DNA of 36,777 bases from positions 1 to 36,777 of the forward strand of contig JADLBY010000179.1 in assembly GCA_020847445.1 (NCBI GenBank), in the 5' to 3' direction. The position numbers and the translations under genes were made by a program. The number at the start of each line of letters is the position of its first letter. Within the stretch, counting starts at the first letter, position 1. This document shows positions 15,770 through 23,948 of the stretch, piece by piece. The notes under the pieces are model-generated. The model was not told where the DNA came from, made no database searches, and was given only the letters and a program-made list of their open reading frames with translations. The DNA comes from Sphingomonadaceae bacterium (lineage in GTDB: Bacteria; Pseudomonadota; Alphaproteobacteria; Sphingomonadales; Sphingomonadaceae).

Positions 15770-16807
15770 TTATGGCACCAGCACCATCTTCAACGCGCCC
15801 GCTTCACGCCGGTCGAACATGTCATAGGCCTCGGCGCCTTTGCTCAAGGGCAGGTGGTGGCTGATATAGCGTTCGGGCTTCAGCCGCCCCGATTGCACCA
15901 GCGGGAACAATGCCGGCAAGTCCTCCGGAACCGAACAGGTGCCGACGCGGAAGGTCAGCCCTCCGGCAAAGGCGCGCTCGAGCGGAAAGGCAAAGCGGCG
16001 CGACTGCTGGACGCCGATGACCGAGACGGTGCCCCGCGCCCGTACGCAGCGGAGCGCGAAATCGACGGTGGCGTCGCTGCCGACGACCTCGACCGCGCAA
16101 TCGAGCTTGCGGCCCCTGCTGTCGTCCTTGATCCGCTCCATCGCCTCGTCGGGATGCAGCGCCATCGCACCCACGGCTTCGGCAAGGTCGCGCCGTTCGG
16201 ATACCGGATCGATCGCGTAAACGACATGCGCGCCCATCACAAAGGCGGCTTCGACGGTCATCAATCCGATAGGGCCCAGGCCAATGACGGCGACGCTGCT
16301 GCCGGGGCGGATATCTGCGTTGCGCGCGCCGAACCAGGCGGTCGCCATCGCGTCGGTCATCATCAATGCCTGATCTTCACTGATTCCTTCAGGGATTTTC
16401 ACGGCATTCATGTCGGCGGCGGGGACGCGGAAGGCTTCGGCCTGCACGCCCTGAAGACGTGCCGAAAGGCCATAGCAACCACTGCCCCCATTCTCGCACG
16501 TGTTGACCACGCCAGACAGGCAGGACCGGCAGGCACCGCAGCCGACCGCAGCGGGCATCATCACCCTGTCGCCAACCTTCACCCGCGTCACCGCCCGGCC
16601 AATCTCGACCACTTCGCCTACGGCTTCATGGCCGACACAGAAGCCGGTATCGTCCGAAAAGCCATGACCGTGATAGATATGCAGGTCGCTGCCGCAAATC
16701 GAACAGGCGGTCATCCGGACAATGGCATCGCGGTCGGATTCGAGTTTCGGATCGTCCATGCTGTCATGCCGGATATCGCGTTCGCCGAAATAGCGCAGGG
16801 CCTTCAT
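15770..16807 (-). CDS. Zinc-dependent alcohol dehydrogenase (threonine dehydrogenase/sorbitol type MDR)
   Basis: This is an NAD(P)-dependent medium-chain dehydrogenase; the substrate is unknown. The 345-aa product has catalytic-zinc ligands C38, H60 and E61 (CSICGSDLHIYHGHG, GHEAVGEV), structural-zinc cysteines C90, C93, C96 and C104, and the nucleotide motif GLGPIG. The first ATG at the true N-terminus is 16807 (MKALRYFGERDIR). The frame is open upstream through the neighbouring gene without similarity. It is the last gene of the seven-gene minus-strand operon, starting in a 4-bp overlap (16804-16807) with the amidohydrolase stop. In this setting it would oxidise a hydroxyl group on the pathway substrate or product, by inference only. 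Confidence 0.9.
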   Translation of the reverse strand: MKALRYFGERDIRHDSMDDPKLESDRDAIVRMTACSICGSDLHIYHGHGFSDDTGFCVGHEAVGEVVEIGRAVTRVKVGDRVMMPAAVGCGACRSCLSGVVNTCENGGSGCYGLSARLQGVQAEAFRVPAADMNAVKIPEGISEDQALMMTDAMATAWFGARNADIRPGSSVAVIGLGPIGLMTVEAAFVMGAHVVYAIDPVSERRDLAEAVGAMALHPDEAMERIKDDSRGRKLDCAVEVVGSDATVDFALRCVRARGTVSVIGVQQSRRFAFPLERAFAGGLTFRVGTCSVPEDLPALFPLVQSGRLKPERYISHHLPLSKGAEAYDMFDRREAGALKMVLVP

Positions 16808-17847
16808 GCCAATCCTTCCAGTCGATAGAAACGGGCAGCAGTGCCGGCAAACAGATCTGCCTTTTCGTCCGCCGGCGCACCGGCAGCGATCCGTTTGAAC
16901 GCATTCCACAGCACCGGATATTCGGCACCAAAGCGATCCACGGGAAAGTTGCTTTCGAACATGCAGCGGCTGGCCCCGAACAGTTCGATACAGCATTCGA
17001 TATAGGGCTTCCATGTGGCCGCCAGCGTTTCGGAGGAGGGCCGGTCGTTCGGCCCCATGCCTTCAAATCCGGGGAAGGGCATGCCCAGACCGCCAAGTTT
17101 GACAAAGACATTGGGCAATTCGGCAAGGCGCGCCATGCTGGCCTTCCAGCCTGCGAAACGCTCGTCGCGCGTCCCCGCATAGCGGCCGATCCCGACCGGG
17201 GTGCCGACATGGTCGATCACCATCTGCACATCGGGAAATGCGCGGGCGAGATCGACGGTTTCGGGCAATTGCGGTTCAACCACCCAGATATCGAGCGACA
17301 GCTTGCGCGCGGCGAAATGCCTCAGCGCCGCGCGCACCTGTGGCGAGGCGCACATATGCGCCGTGGAATGAACCAGCGGCCCCAGCACCGAGCCGTCATC
17401 GTCATGCGCCATCATGTGGCGGATACCGCGAAAACGCCCGCCGCCCGCCGCCAGGTGCGCATCGAGGATGGCGGCAACCGCATCGCCAAGCCCCAGATCG
17501 GCATGGCCGACTATCCCGGCGCAGGCACGGGTCGCGCCATAGATGCCGCTCGCCGCCATGGCAGCAACGCCGTTGACGAACTCGGTTTCGCCAACCGGCT
17601 GCATCGCTTCGGGGCCATCGGCCCGGTAAAATGCGCCGCACTGGACATAGACGGTGCCGATCACATTATGCCCGCTGCCCGTGTCTGCCAGCAATTCGTC
17701 GAGCAGGTAGCGCGGGGACTGTCGCAGGATCGCCTCGAACGGATGAGAGATTTCGGCGGGCAGAAATGGCAGCCGCGAGCGCCAGTCCCACAAATGATGG
17801 TGCGGATCGATGATCGGCAGTTCCGGTTCGATTATCGCTTCTTTCAT
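16804..17847 (-). CDS. Amidohydrolase family 2 (TIM-barrel, lactonase-like) protein
   Basis: This is a metal-dependent or metal-free TIM-barrel hydrolase of the Amidohydro_2 group, which includes 2-pyrone-4,6-dicarboxylate lactonase and L-fuconolactonase-like enzymes. The 347-aa product begins with the metal/active-site motif IIDPHHHLWDW (11-21), then GTVYVQCGAFY, RGIRHMM, VIDHVGTPVG and the late FESNFPVDRFG motif whose aspartate is catalytic in this group. ATG 17847 lies in a 4-bp overlap with the acyl-CoA synthetase stop; a GGAGCGGAG-like ribosome-binding site precedes it. Opening of a lactone to a hydroxy acid would fit the operon, but the substrate cannot be read from sequence. Confidence 0.87.
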   Translation of the reverse strand: MKEAIIEPELPIIDPHHHLWDWRSRLPFLPAEISHPFEAILRQSPRYLLDELLADTGSGHNVIGTVYVQCGAFYRADGPEAMQPVGETEFVNGVAAMAASGIYGATRACAGIVGHADLGLGDAVAAILDAHLAAGGGRFRGIRHMMAHDDDGSVLGPLVHSTAHMCASPQVRAALRHFAARKLSLDIWVVEPQLPETVDLARAFPDVQMVIDHVGTPVGIGRYAGTRDERFAGWKASMARLAELPNVFVKLGGLGMPFPGFEGMGPNDRPSSETLAATWKPYIECCIELFGASRCMFESNFPVDRFGAEYPVLWNAFKRIAAGAPADEKADLFAGTAARFYRLEGLA

Positions 17848-19391
17848 ATTCTCCGCTCCCGTCCTTGCCAAAAGGGTTCGCGCAGTTTGCGCTTGAATAT
17901 CTTGCCCGAATCCTCGCGCGGCAGGCTGTCGGCAAAATCGATCCGGCGGGGCACCTTATATCCGGTCAGCACGCGCTTGAGCTCGGCCTGCAATCCATCG
18001 GCGGTCAGCGACGCACCGGGCATCGGCTGCACCACCGCCATCACGCTTTCGCCAAATTCTTCGTCGGGAATGCCGAACACCGCGCAGTCGGCAACGCCGG
18101 GCAGTTTGTGCAACTCGGCTTCGATCTCGGCGGGATAGATGTTCGCCCCGCCCGAAATGATCATGTCGTTGATCCGGTCGCACAGATAGAGAAAGCCGTC
18201 CTGGTCGAAATAGCCCATGTCGCCCGGGGTGATCAGGCCATATTTCTCCATCGAGGCGCGCTTTTCGGGCGCGTTCTGATAGGTGAAGTTGGTGCCGTGG
18301 CGGCCTTTTCCAATCACCTCGCCGATGGTGCCGGGTGGCACGTCCTTGCCCTCGGGATCGACGACGCGCAAGGTCACACCCGGCTGGACGCGCCCGACCG
18401 ATCCGGGATGCTTCAGCCATTCCGCAGACGACAGTCCGGTGACATTGCCCATTTCGGTCGATCCATAATATTCCCAGATCACCGGCCCCCACCATGCGAT
18501 CCTCGCGCGCTTGACCGGTGGCGGGCAGGGCGCGGCGGCATGGGTGACATATTCGAGGCTGGACAGGTCATATTTGCGCTTCACCGCATCGGGCAGGCGC
18601 AGCAGCCGGTTGAACATGATCGGCACCATGTTGAGATGCGTGATCCGTTCCTTTTCGATAAGCGCCAGCAATGCCTCGGCGTCAAAACGCGGGCAGATGA
18701 TCACTTTGGCACCGACGCGGATCGAGAAGGCGGAATGGGCGTTGGGGGCGCTGTGATAGACCGGCCCGATAACGGCGGTCGTCACCGTCGCAGGGTCGCG
18801 TTTTCCTTCCAGAATATCGGTATAGCCATAGGACCAGCCGAGCATGGTGTTGACCGCTTCGGCCTGTTCAGGCGTGAAGGCTGCGCGCCGGACGCCCTTT
18901 GGCCTGCCGGTGGTGCCCGATGTGTAGATGATCGTGCTGGGGGCCATTTCCGCCTCGCCCGCAAAGGGGGGCGCTGCGTCCAGCAGTTCGTCCCAGCGCG
19001 GCAGTCCGTTCGGCGGAGGAGGCTCGGAAAGCCCGTAAGCCGCGCGGATTTCAGACGGCGTATCGACGATGACGACCTGGACGTCTGCCGGGATTGCCTG
19101 CTTGATCGGGGGGTAAAGGTCGGCATGGACCAGCAACAGCTTCACCGCGCTGTCGGTCAGCAGGTAATTCGCCTCGTCGGGTGTATAGTGCCAGTTGACC
19201 GGCACCGGATAGATGCCCAGCATCCCTGCGCCGAAGGCGGCCTCGAAATAGGCGATGTCGTTGCGCAGATAGAGGGCGATGCCGTCGCCGGCTTCGATGC
19301 CGAAATTCCGGATGACCGTTGCGGCACACCGCGCCCGCGCATCGAATTCCGCCGTCGTCAGTATCCGGGTGCCGCTTTTGATCCAGCCCAT
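17844..19391 (-). CDS. Acyl-CoA synthetase (AMP-forming)
   Basis: The enzyme activates a carboxylic acid to its CoA thioester through an acyl-adenylate. The 515-aa product has the P-loop IIYTSGTTGRPKG, the adenylate motif EYYGSTE, the hinge region GDMGYFDQDGFLYLCDRIND with MIISGGANIYPAEIE, and the C-terminal lysine in REDSGKIFKRKLRE. Start ATG 19391 is preceded by GGGAGAGAAGG. The frame is open another 60 codons upstream into the SDR gene, without similarity. It belongs to the seven-gene operon, 20 bp after the SDR stop and overlapping the amidohydrolase start by 4 bp. Its place matches lvaE in the Pseudomonas levulinate operon. Confidence 0.94.
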   Translation of the reverse strand: MGWIKSGTRILTTAEFDARARCAATVIRNFGIEAGDGIALYLRNDIAYFEAAFGAGMLGIYPVPVNWHYTPDEANYLLTDSAVKLLLVHADLYPPIKQAIPADVQVVIVDTPSEIRAAYGLSEPPPPNGLPRWDELLDAAPPFAGEAEMAPSTIIYTSGTTGRPKGVRRAAFTPEQAEAVNTMLGWSYGYTDILEGKRDPATVTTAVIGPVYHSAPNAHSAFSIRVGAKVIICPRFDAEALLALIEKERITHLNMVPIMFNRLLRLPDAVKRKYDLSSLEYVTHAAAPCPPPVKRARIAWWGPVIWEYYGSTEMGNVTGLSSAEWLKHPGSVGRVQPGVTLRVVDPEGKDVPPGTIGEVIGKGRHGTNFTYQNAPEKRASMEKYGLITPGDMGYFDQDGFLYLCDRINDMIISGGANIYPAEIEAELHKLPGVADCAVFGIPDEEFGESVMAVVQPMPGASLTADGLQAELKRVLTGYKVPRRIDFADSLPREDSGKIFKRKLREPFWQGRERRI

Positions 19392-19411
19392 CCTTCTCTC
19401 CCTCGCGAACT

Positions 19412-20191
19412 TCAGTAGATGGTATAGCCCCCGTCGATGACGATCGTATCGCCGGTGTGGTTGCGCGATCCGCGGCTGGCGAGATAGACCGCGATTGCCG
19501 CGAAATCCGATCCGTCGAGCCAGTCGCCGGTTGGCACACGGCTGATCACCGCCTCGTTGAACTTGTCCCATTCCTGCAGGCCTGCGGTCATGCCCGAACG
19601 GGTCCAGCCGGGAAGCACGCTGTTCACGGTGATGCCATAACGGGCAAGTTCGACCGCCATCGCCCGCGCCATGGCAACCACCGCGCCCTTGCTCGCGCCA
19701 TAATGTTCGTTGCGCGCCGCACCGTGGATCGCGGAAGTGGAGGAGATGGCAACCAGCGAGCCGCCGCCATCGCCCGCCTTATGCCGCTCGATCATGTGGC
19801 GGGCCGCTTCGCGCAGGGTGAAAAGCACGCCATGGATGTTCACATCCTCGATCTTGCGGAAATCCTCGACGCTGATGTCGAACAGGCTTTTGCGCGAGAT
19901 CGAGATGCCGGCATTGGCAATCGCCTGATCGAGCCTGCCAAATTCGGCGATGATCGCCTCGATGCCCTGTGCGACCGCCGCCTCGTCCGAAACGTCGACC
20001 TTTGCCGCGCGCACCTCGCCGCCATGCGCGCGCAGCTTTTCGGCCGCCTCTGCGTTGCGGTCGGCATTGGTGCCCCAGATGACCACCGTCGCCCCGTGCG
20101 CGGCAAGTCCGTCCGCCATGCCAAGGCCGATGCCGTTATTGCCGCCGGTGACCAGTGCTACCTTGCCGGTCAGATCGAAAAGCGATGCCAT
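19412..20191 (-). CDS. Short-chain dehydrogenase/reductase (SDR), copy 1
   Basis: This is an NAD(P)-dependent oxidoreductase of the classical SDR family; the substrate is unknown. The 259-aa product has TGGNNGIGLG (15-24) for cofactor binding, NAG, the catalytic serine in SSTSAIHG, and YGASKG with the Tyr-Lys pair. It ends with the family-typical TGDTIVIDGGYTIY. It starts 10 bp after the acyl-CoA dehydrogenase stop and ends 20 bp before the synthetase. Its position between the ACAD-type gene and the synthetase corresponds to lvaD, the levulinyl-CoA reductase of Pseudomonas putida, but SDR substrate assignment from position alone is weak. Confidence 0.93.
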   Translation of the reverse strand: MASLFDLTGKVALVTGGNNGIGLGMADGLAAHGATVVIWGTNADRNAEAAEKLRAHGGEVRAAKVDVSDEAAVAQGIEAIIAEFGRLDQAIANAGISISRKSLFDISVEDFRKIEDVNIHGVLFTLREAARHMIERHKAGDGGGSLVAISSTSAIHGAARNEHYGASKGAVVAMARAMAVELARYGITVNSVLPGWTRSGMTAGLQEWDKFNEAVISRVPTGDWLDGSDFAAIAVYLASRGSRNHTGDTIVIDGGYTIY

Positions 20192-20201
20192 ATGCCCCTC
20201 C

Positions 20202-21428
20202 TCAACGCTCGTTCATCGCGACATATTCCTTGATCTTCGACTTGCCGAGCTGGCTCATATGCACCTCGTCCGGGCCGTCGGCGATGCGCACAAAGCGGTT
20301 CAGCGTGAAGAAGCGCGCAATCGGCGTATCGTCCGAAACGCCCATCCCGCCATGCACCTGGATGGCGCGGTCGCACACCGTCTGCGCCATTTGCGGCGCA
20401 ACGACCTTGATCGCGGCGATCAGGTCTTTCGCTACCTTGTTGCCATAGCGATCCATCGCGTCGGCGGCCTTCAGCGTCAGCAGCCGCGACATTTCGATCT
20501 CGCAAAAGCTCTTCGCCACATCCTGCCGGATCGACGACTGGTCGGCCAGTTTCCTGCCGAAGGCGACACGGCTGTCGGCCCGGCGCGCCATGATCTCCAG
20601 CGCGCGCTGGGCCTGCCCGATCGAGCGCATGCAGTGATGGATGCGGCCCGGCCCGAGCCGACCCTGGGCAATCTCGAACCCGCGACCCTCGCCGAGGATC
20701 AGATTGCCCCTGGGCACACGCACATTGTCAAAGCGAAGCTCGCATTCGCCGCCCGGCGAATTGTGGCTGCCAAATACAGTCAGGTGGCGCACTATGGTGA
20801 TGCCCGGGGTGTCAGGTTCGACCAGGATTTGCGAATGCTGGGCGTGGCGGGGGGCGTTGAAATCGGTCTTGCCCATCACGATCCAGATATCGCAGCGCGG
20901 GTGCATCGCGTTCGAAATCCACCATTTGCGACCGTTGATGACATATTCGTCGCCATCGGGTGTGATCGACAGCTCCAAATTGGTTGCGTCGGAAGAGGCG
21001 ACCTGCGGCTCGGTCATCACATAGGCTGACCGGATTTCGCCGTTGAGCAACGGTTTCAGCCACTTTTCCTGCTGTTCGGGCGAACCATATTTGGCCAGCA
21101 CTTCCATATTGCCCGTGTCAGGGGCGGAACAGTTGAAGACCTGGCTAGACCAGGGCACGCGACCGAGCAGTTCGGCAATCGGGGCATATTCCAGATTGGT
21201 CAGGCCGGGGGAGAAGGCCCCATATTCATGCGGCAGGAATAGGTTCCACAGGTCGAGAGCTTTTGCCTTCGCCTTCAGCTCCTCCATCTTCGGCCATTCC
21301 TTCCAGATATTGGCCGGATCGGTCACGAAATCATGATAGTCTTCCTCATTCGGATAGACATGCTCGTCCATGAAGGCCTGTATCCGGGAAAGCAGCCCCT
21401 TGACCTTGTCGCTATGTTCGAAATCCAT
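20202..21428 (-). CDS. ACAD10/ACAD11-type acyl-CoA dehydrogenase
   Basis: This is a FAD-dependent acyl-CoA dehydrogenase-fold protein of 408 aa. The motif [12 protein letters not shown] (139-150), ASSDATN-type rather than GAGSD, and [10 protein letters not shown] (381-390) place it with the ACAD10/ACAD11 and LvaC group. At the position of the usual C-terminal catalytic glutamate (YEG) it reads ADG (D384). In this group the enzyme can act on a 4-phosphorylated acyl-CoA made by an APH-like kinase; in animals the two domains are fused, and in the lva operon they are separate genes. Here the kinase gene is two genes upstream in the same operon. A conventional acyl-CoA dehydrogenase role is the alternative. 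Confidence 0.92.
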   Translation of the reverse strand: MDFEHSDKVKGLLSRIQAFMDEHVYPNEEDYHDFVTDPANIWKEWPKMEELKAKAKALDLWNLFLPHEYGAFSPGLTNLEYAPIAELLGRVPWSSQVFNCSAPDTGNMEVLAKYGSPEQQEKWLKPLLNGEIRSAYVMTEPQVASSDATNLELSITPDGDEYVINGRKWWISNAMHPRCDIWIVMGKTDFNAPRHAQHSQILVEPDTPGITIVRHLTVFGSHNSPGGECELRFDNVRVPRGNLILGEGRGFEIAQGRLGPGRIHHCMRSIGQAQRALEIMARRADSRVAFGRKLADQSSIRQDVAKSFCEIEMSRLLTLKAADAMDRYGNKVAKDLIAAIKVVAPQMAQTVCDRAIQVHGGMGVSDDTPIARFFTLNRFVRIADGPDEVHMSQLGKSKIKEYVAMNER

Positions 21429-21439
21429 GGAAAATCCTT

Positions 21440-22177
21440 TCAGAGGGAAAGCCCGCCATCCACGATCAGCGTATGACCGGTGACGTAGGAGGCGAGCGGG
21501 GAGGCAAGGAAAATGGCCGCACCTGCCATGTCGGCGGGCAGGCCCATGCGGCGTTGCGGGATATTGGCGAGCGCCCCGGCCAGCCGTTCGGGGCTTTGCG
21601 TGGTCACCTTGGTCAGCTTGGTATCGACCAGACCGGGGGCAAGGCCGTTGACGCGGATTCCTTCCGGCCCCCAGGCCTGGCCCAGCGTCTTGGTCAGGCT
21701 GATCGCGCCTGCCTTGGATGCGGCATAGGCCGGGTTGCCGATATTGGCCTTCAGCCCCGAAATCGAACTGACGATGATGACGCTGCCCCGGCTTTCGAGC
21801 AGCTGCGGTTTGAACTTGCGCGCGATGTGCATCAGGCTGTCCAGATTGACGGCCATCACCCGATCCCAGCCGGGCCGTTCAAACTCGCCGCGCTTGTAAA
21901 CGACGGTGCCCTGGCACAGCACGAGAACGTCGAGCCTATCGAAGGGCGCGGGTGCGGCCTCGATCGCATCGGGATCTCCGGCATCGACGCAGCTATATCC
22001 CAGCCCGGCCAGATCGGAACCATCGGCGGGGTCATAGTCCGCCGCGTTCGCACGCGTGCCCCACACATGCACCCGGGCTCCGCGGTCGGCAAAACCATGG
22101 GCAATGCCGTTGCCAATTCCGCTCGATCCGCCGACAACCAATATGTTCCGGCCGGTGAAATCGGTGTCGTTGGCCAT
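21440..22177 (-). CDS. Short-chain dehydrogenase/reductase (SDR), copy 2
   Basis: This is a second classical SDR in the operon, 245 aa, with [10 protein letters not shown] (15-24), the NAG position changed to CQG (LVLCQGTVV), the catalytic SSISG, and YAASKAG, ending [13 protein letters not shown]. The changed NAG motif sets it apart from copy 1 and may alter the cofactor pocket, though conservative variants occur. It starts 12 bp after the kinase gene and ends 11 bp before the acyl-CoA dehydrogenase, the slot filled by the small lvaB gene in Pseudomonas putida. The substrate is unknown; oxidation of a 3-hydroxyacyl-CoA or reduction of a 4-keto group would both fit. Confidence 0.93.
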   Translation of the reverse strand: MANDTDFTGRNILVVGGSSGIGNGIAHGFADRGARVHVWGTRANAADYDPADGSDLAGLGYSCVDAGDPDAIEAAPAPFDRLDVLVLCQGTVVYKRGEFERPGWDRVMAVNLDSLMHIARKFKPQLLESRGSVIIVSSISGLKANIGNPAYAASKAGAISLTKTLGQAWGPEGIRVNGLAPGLVDTKLTKVTTQSPERLAGALANIPQRRMGLPADMAGAAIFLASPLASYVTGHTLIVDGGLSL

Positions 22178-22189
22178 GGAAAATTCCTT

Positions 22190-23218
22190 TCAGTTGATGC
22201 GCCGCAGCGCGCGTTCGAAAAGGTGGATGGTGTGCGCGTGCAACCGGTCGCCGGTTTCGCGCGGCGCCTTGCCCGCACAGGCACGCGCATGCGTGCCTTC
22301 GAGGATGATGCCCAGCTTGTAACAGGCAAGCACGGCATACCAGTCAAAATCGGCCAGATCGCGCCCTGTCAGCGCCGCATAATGCGCCACCAGTTCGTCC
22401 GGTGTGGCAAAGCTGTCCCACGGTGCGACCGCGACGTCGGTCGCGTGCGGACTGCCATTTTCAGGCCAGGTCGCGACGAGCCAGCCCAGATCGAGCAGCG
22501 GATCGCCCAGCGTGCACAATTCCCAGTCGACCACCGCCGCCAATTCGCCGCTGTCGTAGCGGAACAGCACATTGGCGAAATGGAAGTCGCCATGGATGAT
22601 TCCCGGCTGGAACCCGGCGGGCCTATGCGCGTCGAGCCATTGCGCGACCTGTTCGACCCCCGGAATGGCATCCGGGCCGGTCCAGCCCGGCATTTCCGAA
22701 TAGCTGGCCAGTTGCGACGCCCAGCGCCCGACCTGCCGGTCGATCCAGTTGTCGAGCCTGCCAAAGCCTTCGAGCCCGACCGCACGATAATCGACGCGGC
22801 TGAGCGCGGCTATGGCCTCGACCATGGCCAGCCCCATGCGGCGACGGATGGCTGCATCGCCCGCATGCAGCGCGGGCAGCCCCTGCGCCGCATTGAAGCC
22901 TTCGATCGGCTCCATCAGATAGAAGGCCGCCTCGATGACCTTGTCGTCGGGGCAGGCGGCAATCAGTTCCGGATGCGGAACGTCGCTGCCTTTGAGCGCG
23001 GCCAGAATATGGGCTTCGCGGCGCATGGTTTCATTCGAATTGGCCCGCAGGACGGGTGGCGGGCGGCGCAGGATATAGCTGCGGCCAGCACGGCTGAATC
23101 GCAGCAATATATTCTGTGTGCCGCCCGCCAAAGTGGTGGCATCGGCGATGGGGCCCTCTCCTAGCCCCTGCCGGTCCATCCACTGCTGAAGCGCGTCGAG
23201 ATCGACTCCGTCGATCAT
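22190..23218 (-). CDS. APH-family phosphotransferase, probable hydroxyacyl-CoA kinase
   Basis: This is a kinase of the aminoglycoside phosphotransferase/choline kinase fold. The 342-aa product has a Gly-rich loop (LAGGTQNILLRF), the lysine region replaced by YILRRPP, the catalytic loop HGDFHFAN (H209, D211, N216) and the metal-binding DWE (D231, E233). LRRPP after the loop is typical of the ACAD10/ACAD11 N-terminal domain and its bacterial relatives, not of antibiotic kinases. The gene is first in the seven-gene operon. ATG 23218 follows AGAGG closely. By family and context it probably phosphorylates a hydroxyacyl-CoA, by analogy with LvaA; drug resistance is unlikely. Confidence 0.9.
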   Translation of the reverse strand: MIDGVDLDALQQWMDRQGLGEGPIADATTLAGGTQNILLRFSRAGRSYILRRPPPVLRANSNETMRREAHILAALKGSDVPHPELIAACPDDKVIEAAFYLMEPIEGFNAAQGLPALHAGDAAIRRRMGLAMVEAIAALSRVDYRAVGLEGFGRLDNWIDRQVGRWASQLASYSEMPGWTGPDAIPGVEQVAQWLDAHRPAGFQPGIIHGDFHFANVLFRYDSGELAAVVDWELCTLGDPLLDLGWLVATWPENGSPHATDVAVAPWDSFATPDELVAHYAALTGRDLADFDWYAVLACYKLGIILEGTHARACAGKAPRETGDRLHAHTIHLFERALRRIN

Positions 23219-23241
23219 CCTCTCACGAATCCCCTTTTCAT

Positions 23242-23257
23242 TTATCCAAATGGATAA
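23242..23257. promoter_or_regulatory. Palindromic operator for the divergent TetR regulator
   Basis: A perfect palindrome with arms TTATCCA and TGGATAA around AA lies in the 79-bp gap between the kinase and tetR genes. It overlaps the -10 element and start region of the operon promoter, so binding there would block operon transcription. This is the usual arrangement for a TetR-family repressor. Confidence 0.72.
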
Positions 23258-23282
23258 TGCGGTTGACGTAGGCGGGAGTCAA
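23254..23282 (-). promoter_or_regulatory. Promoter of the seven-gene catabolic operon
   Basis: On the minus strand TTGACT (23277-23282) and CATTAT (23254-23259) are separated by exactly 17 bp, a strong sigma-70 match. The start site would fall near 23247 inside the operator, giving a leader of about 29 nt. Confidence 0.7.
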
Positions 23283-23291
23283 GCCTAGCCT
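23263..23291 (+). promoter_or_regulatory. Promoter of the divergent tetR gene
   Basis: TTGACG (23263-23268) and TAGCCT (23286-23291) are separated by 17 bp. The start site falls about 7 nt later, at or next to A of the tetR ATG (23298), with no Shine-Dalgarno between. This implies a leaderless mRNA. The promoter overlaps the divergent operon promoter, and the operator lies just upstream of its -35. Confidence 0.6.
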
Positions 23292-23297
23292 GAATAT

Positions 23298-23948
23298 ATG
23301 GCGAGTACGGCCCCGAAGGCGCGCAGCGAGGCTGCAGAACATCTGAAGGCGGTCGCGCTGCGCCTGTTCGCTGAACGCGGGATTGACGGCGTCACGGTGC
23401 GTCAGATTGCGGAAGCCGCCGGGCAGAAAAATCATGCGGTAGTCGGCTATTATTTCGGATCGAAAGAAGCGCTGGTGCGCGAACTGATTGTGGATGGCGC
23501 GCGCGCGATTGACCTGCGGCGCAACGCGTGGCTCGATCGTTGCGAGGCAAAAGGTGGGCCGCACAGCGTGGCCGAAGTGATCAGCGCGATGATCGAAACC
23601 TCGCTCGATCCGGATGCAGCCCCCGGCGATGAAAGCTTCAACCGCTTTTTCACCCTGCTGGGCCTGTCGCACCGTGCCTTTTTCATGGAGGCGCTCGAGG
23701 ATCGATGGAATACGGGCTACCAGCGCTGTCTGGCCCATCTGCGCCGGTTGATGCCCGACATGGCGGCGGCAAAGAAGAATGAGCGTTTCGTCTTCCTCGG
23801 TGCCACGCTCGGCGCGGTCCTGTCGGCGCGCGAAAGCGAACTGGCCGACAGGTCACGGCCGCATCATATGTGGCAATCTGCCGGTACGCTGAAACATGCG
23901 GCGCAGGTCATCGCTGCCATGATCGAGGCGCCGCCAACCACAGCCTGA
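23298..23948 (+). CDS. TetR/AcrR family transcriptional regulator
   Basis: This is a predicted ligand-responsive repressor of the divergent catabolic operon and possibly of itself. The 216-aa product has the TetR DNA-binding domain in residues 12-60, with the helix-turn-helix VTVRQIAEAAGQKNHAVVGY (33-52) followed by YFGSKEALV. The C-terminal ligand-binding half (SFNRFFTLLGLSHRAFF and following) is not assignable to a substrate class, but acyl-CoA or fatty acid effectors are common for regulators of ACAD operons. No ribosome-binding site precedes ATG 23298. The isovaleryl-CoA dehydrogenase gene follows on the same strand after 116 bp. Confidence 0.92.
   Translation: MASTAPKARSEAAEHLKAVALRLFAERGIDGVTVRQIAEAAGQKNHAVVGYYFGSKEALVRELIVDGARAIDLRRNAWLDRCEAKGGPHSVAEVISAMIETSLDPDAAPGDESFNRFFTLLGLSHRAFFMEALEDRWNTGYQRCLAHLRRLMPDMAAAKKNERFVFLGATLGAVLSARESELADRSRPHHMWQSAGTLKHAAQVIAAMIEAPPTTA

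Noticed and set aside
17865-19418. Plus-strand 517-aa open frame over the acyl-CoA synthetase gene
   Set aside because: Shadow of a clear acyl-CoA synthetase; no motif of its own.
21473-23164. Plus-strand 563-aa open frame over the SDR and kinase genes
   Set aside because: Shadow spanning two genes with well-defined motifs.
22190-23218. Aminoglycoside resistance gene
   Set aside because: The APH fold is present, but the LRRPP motif and the ACAD neighbour place it with acyl-CoA-linked kinases.
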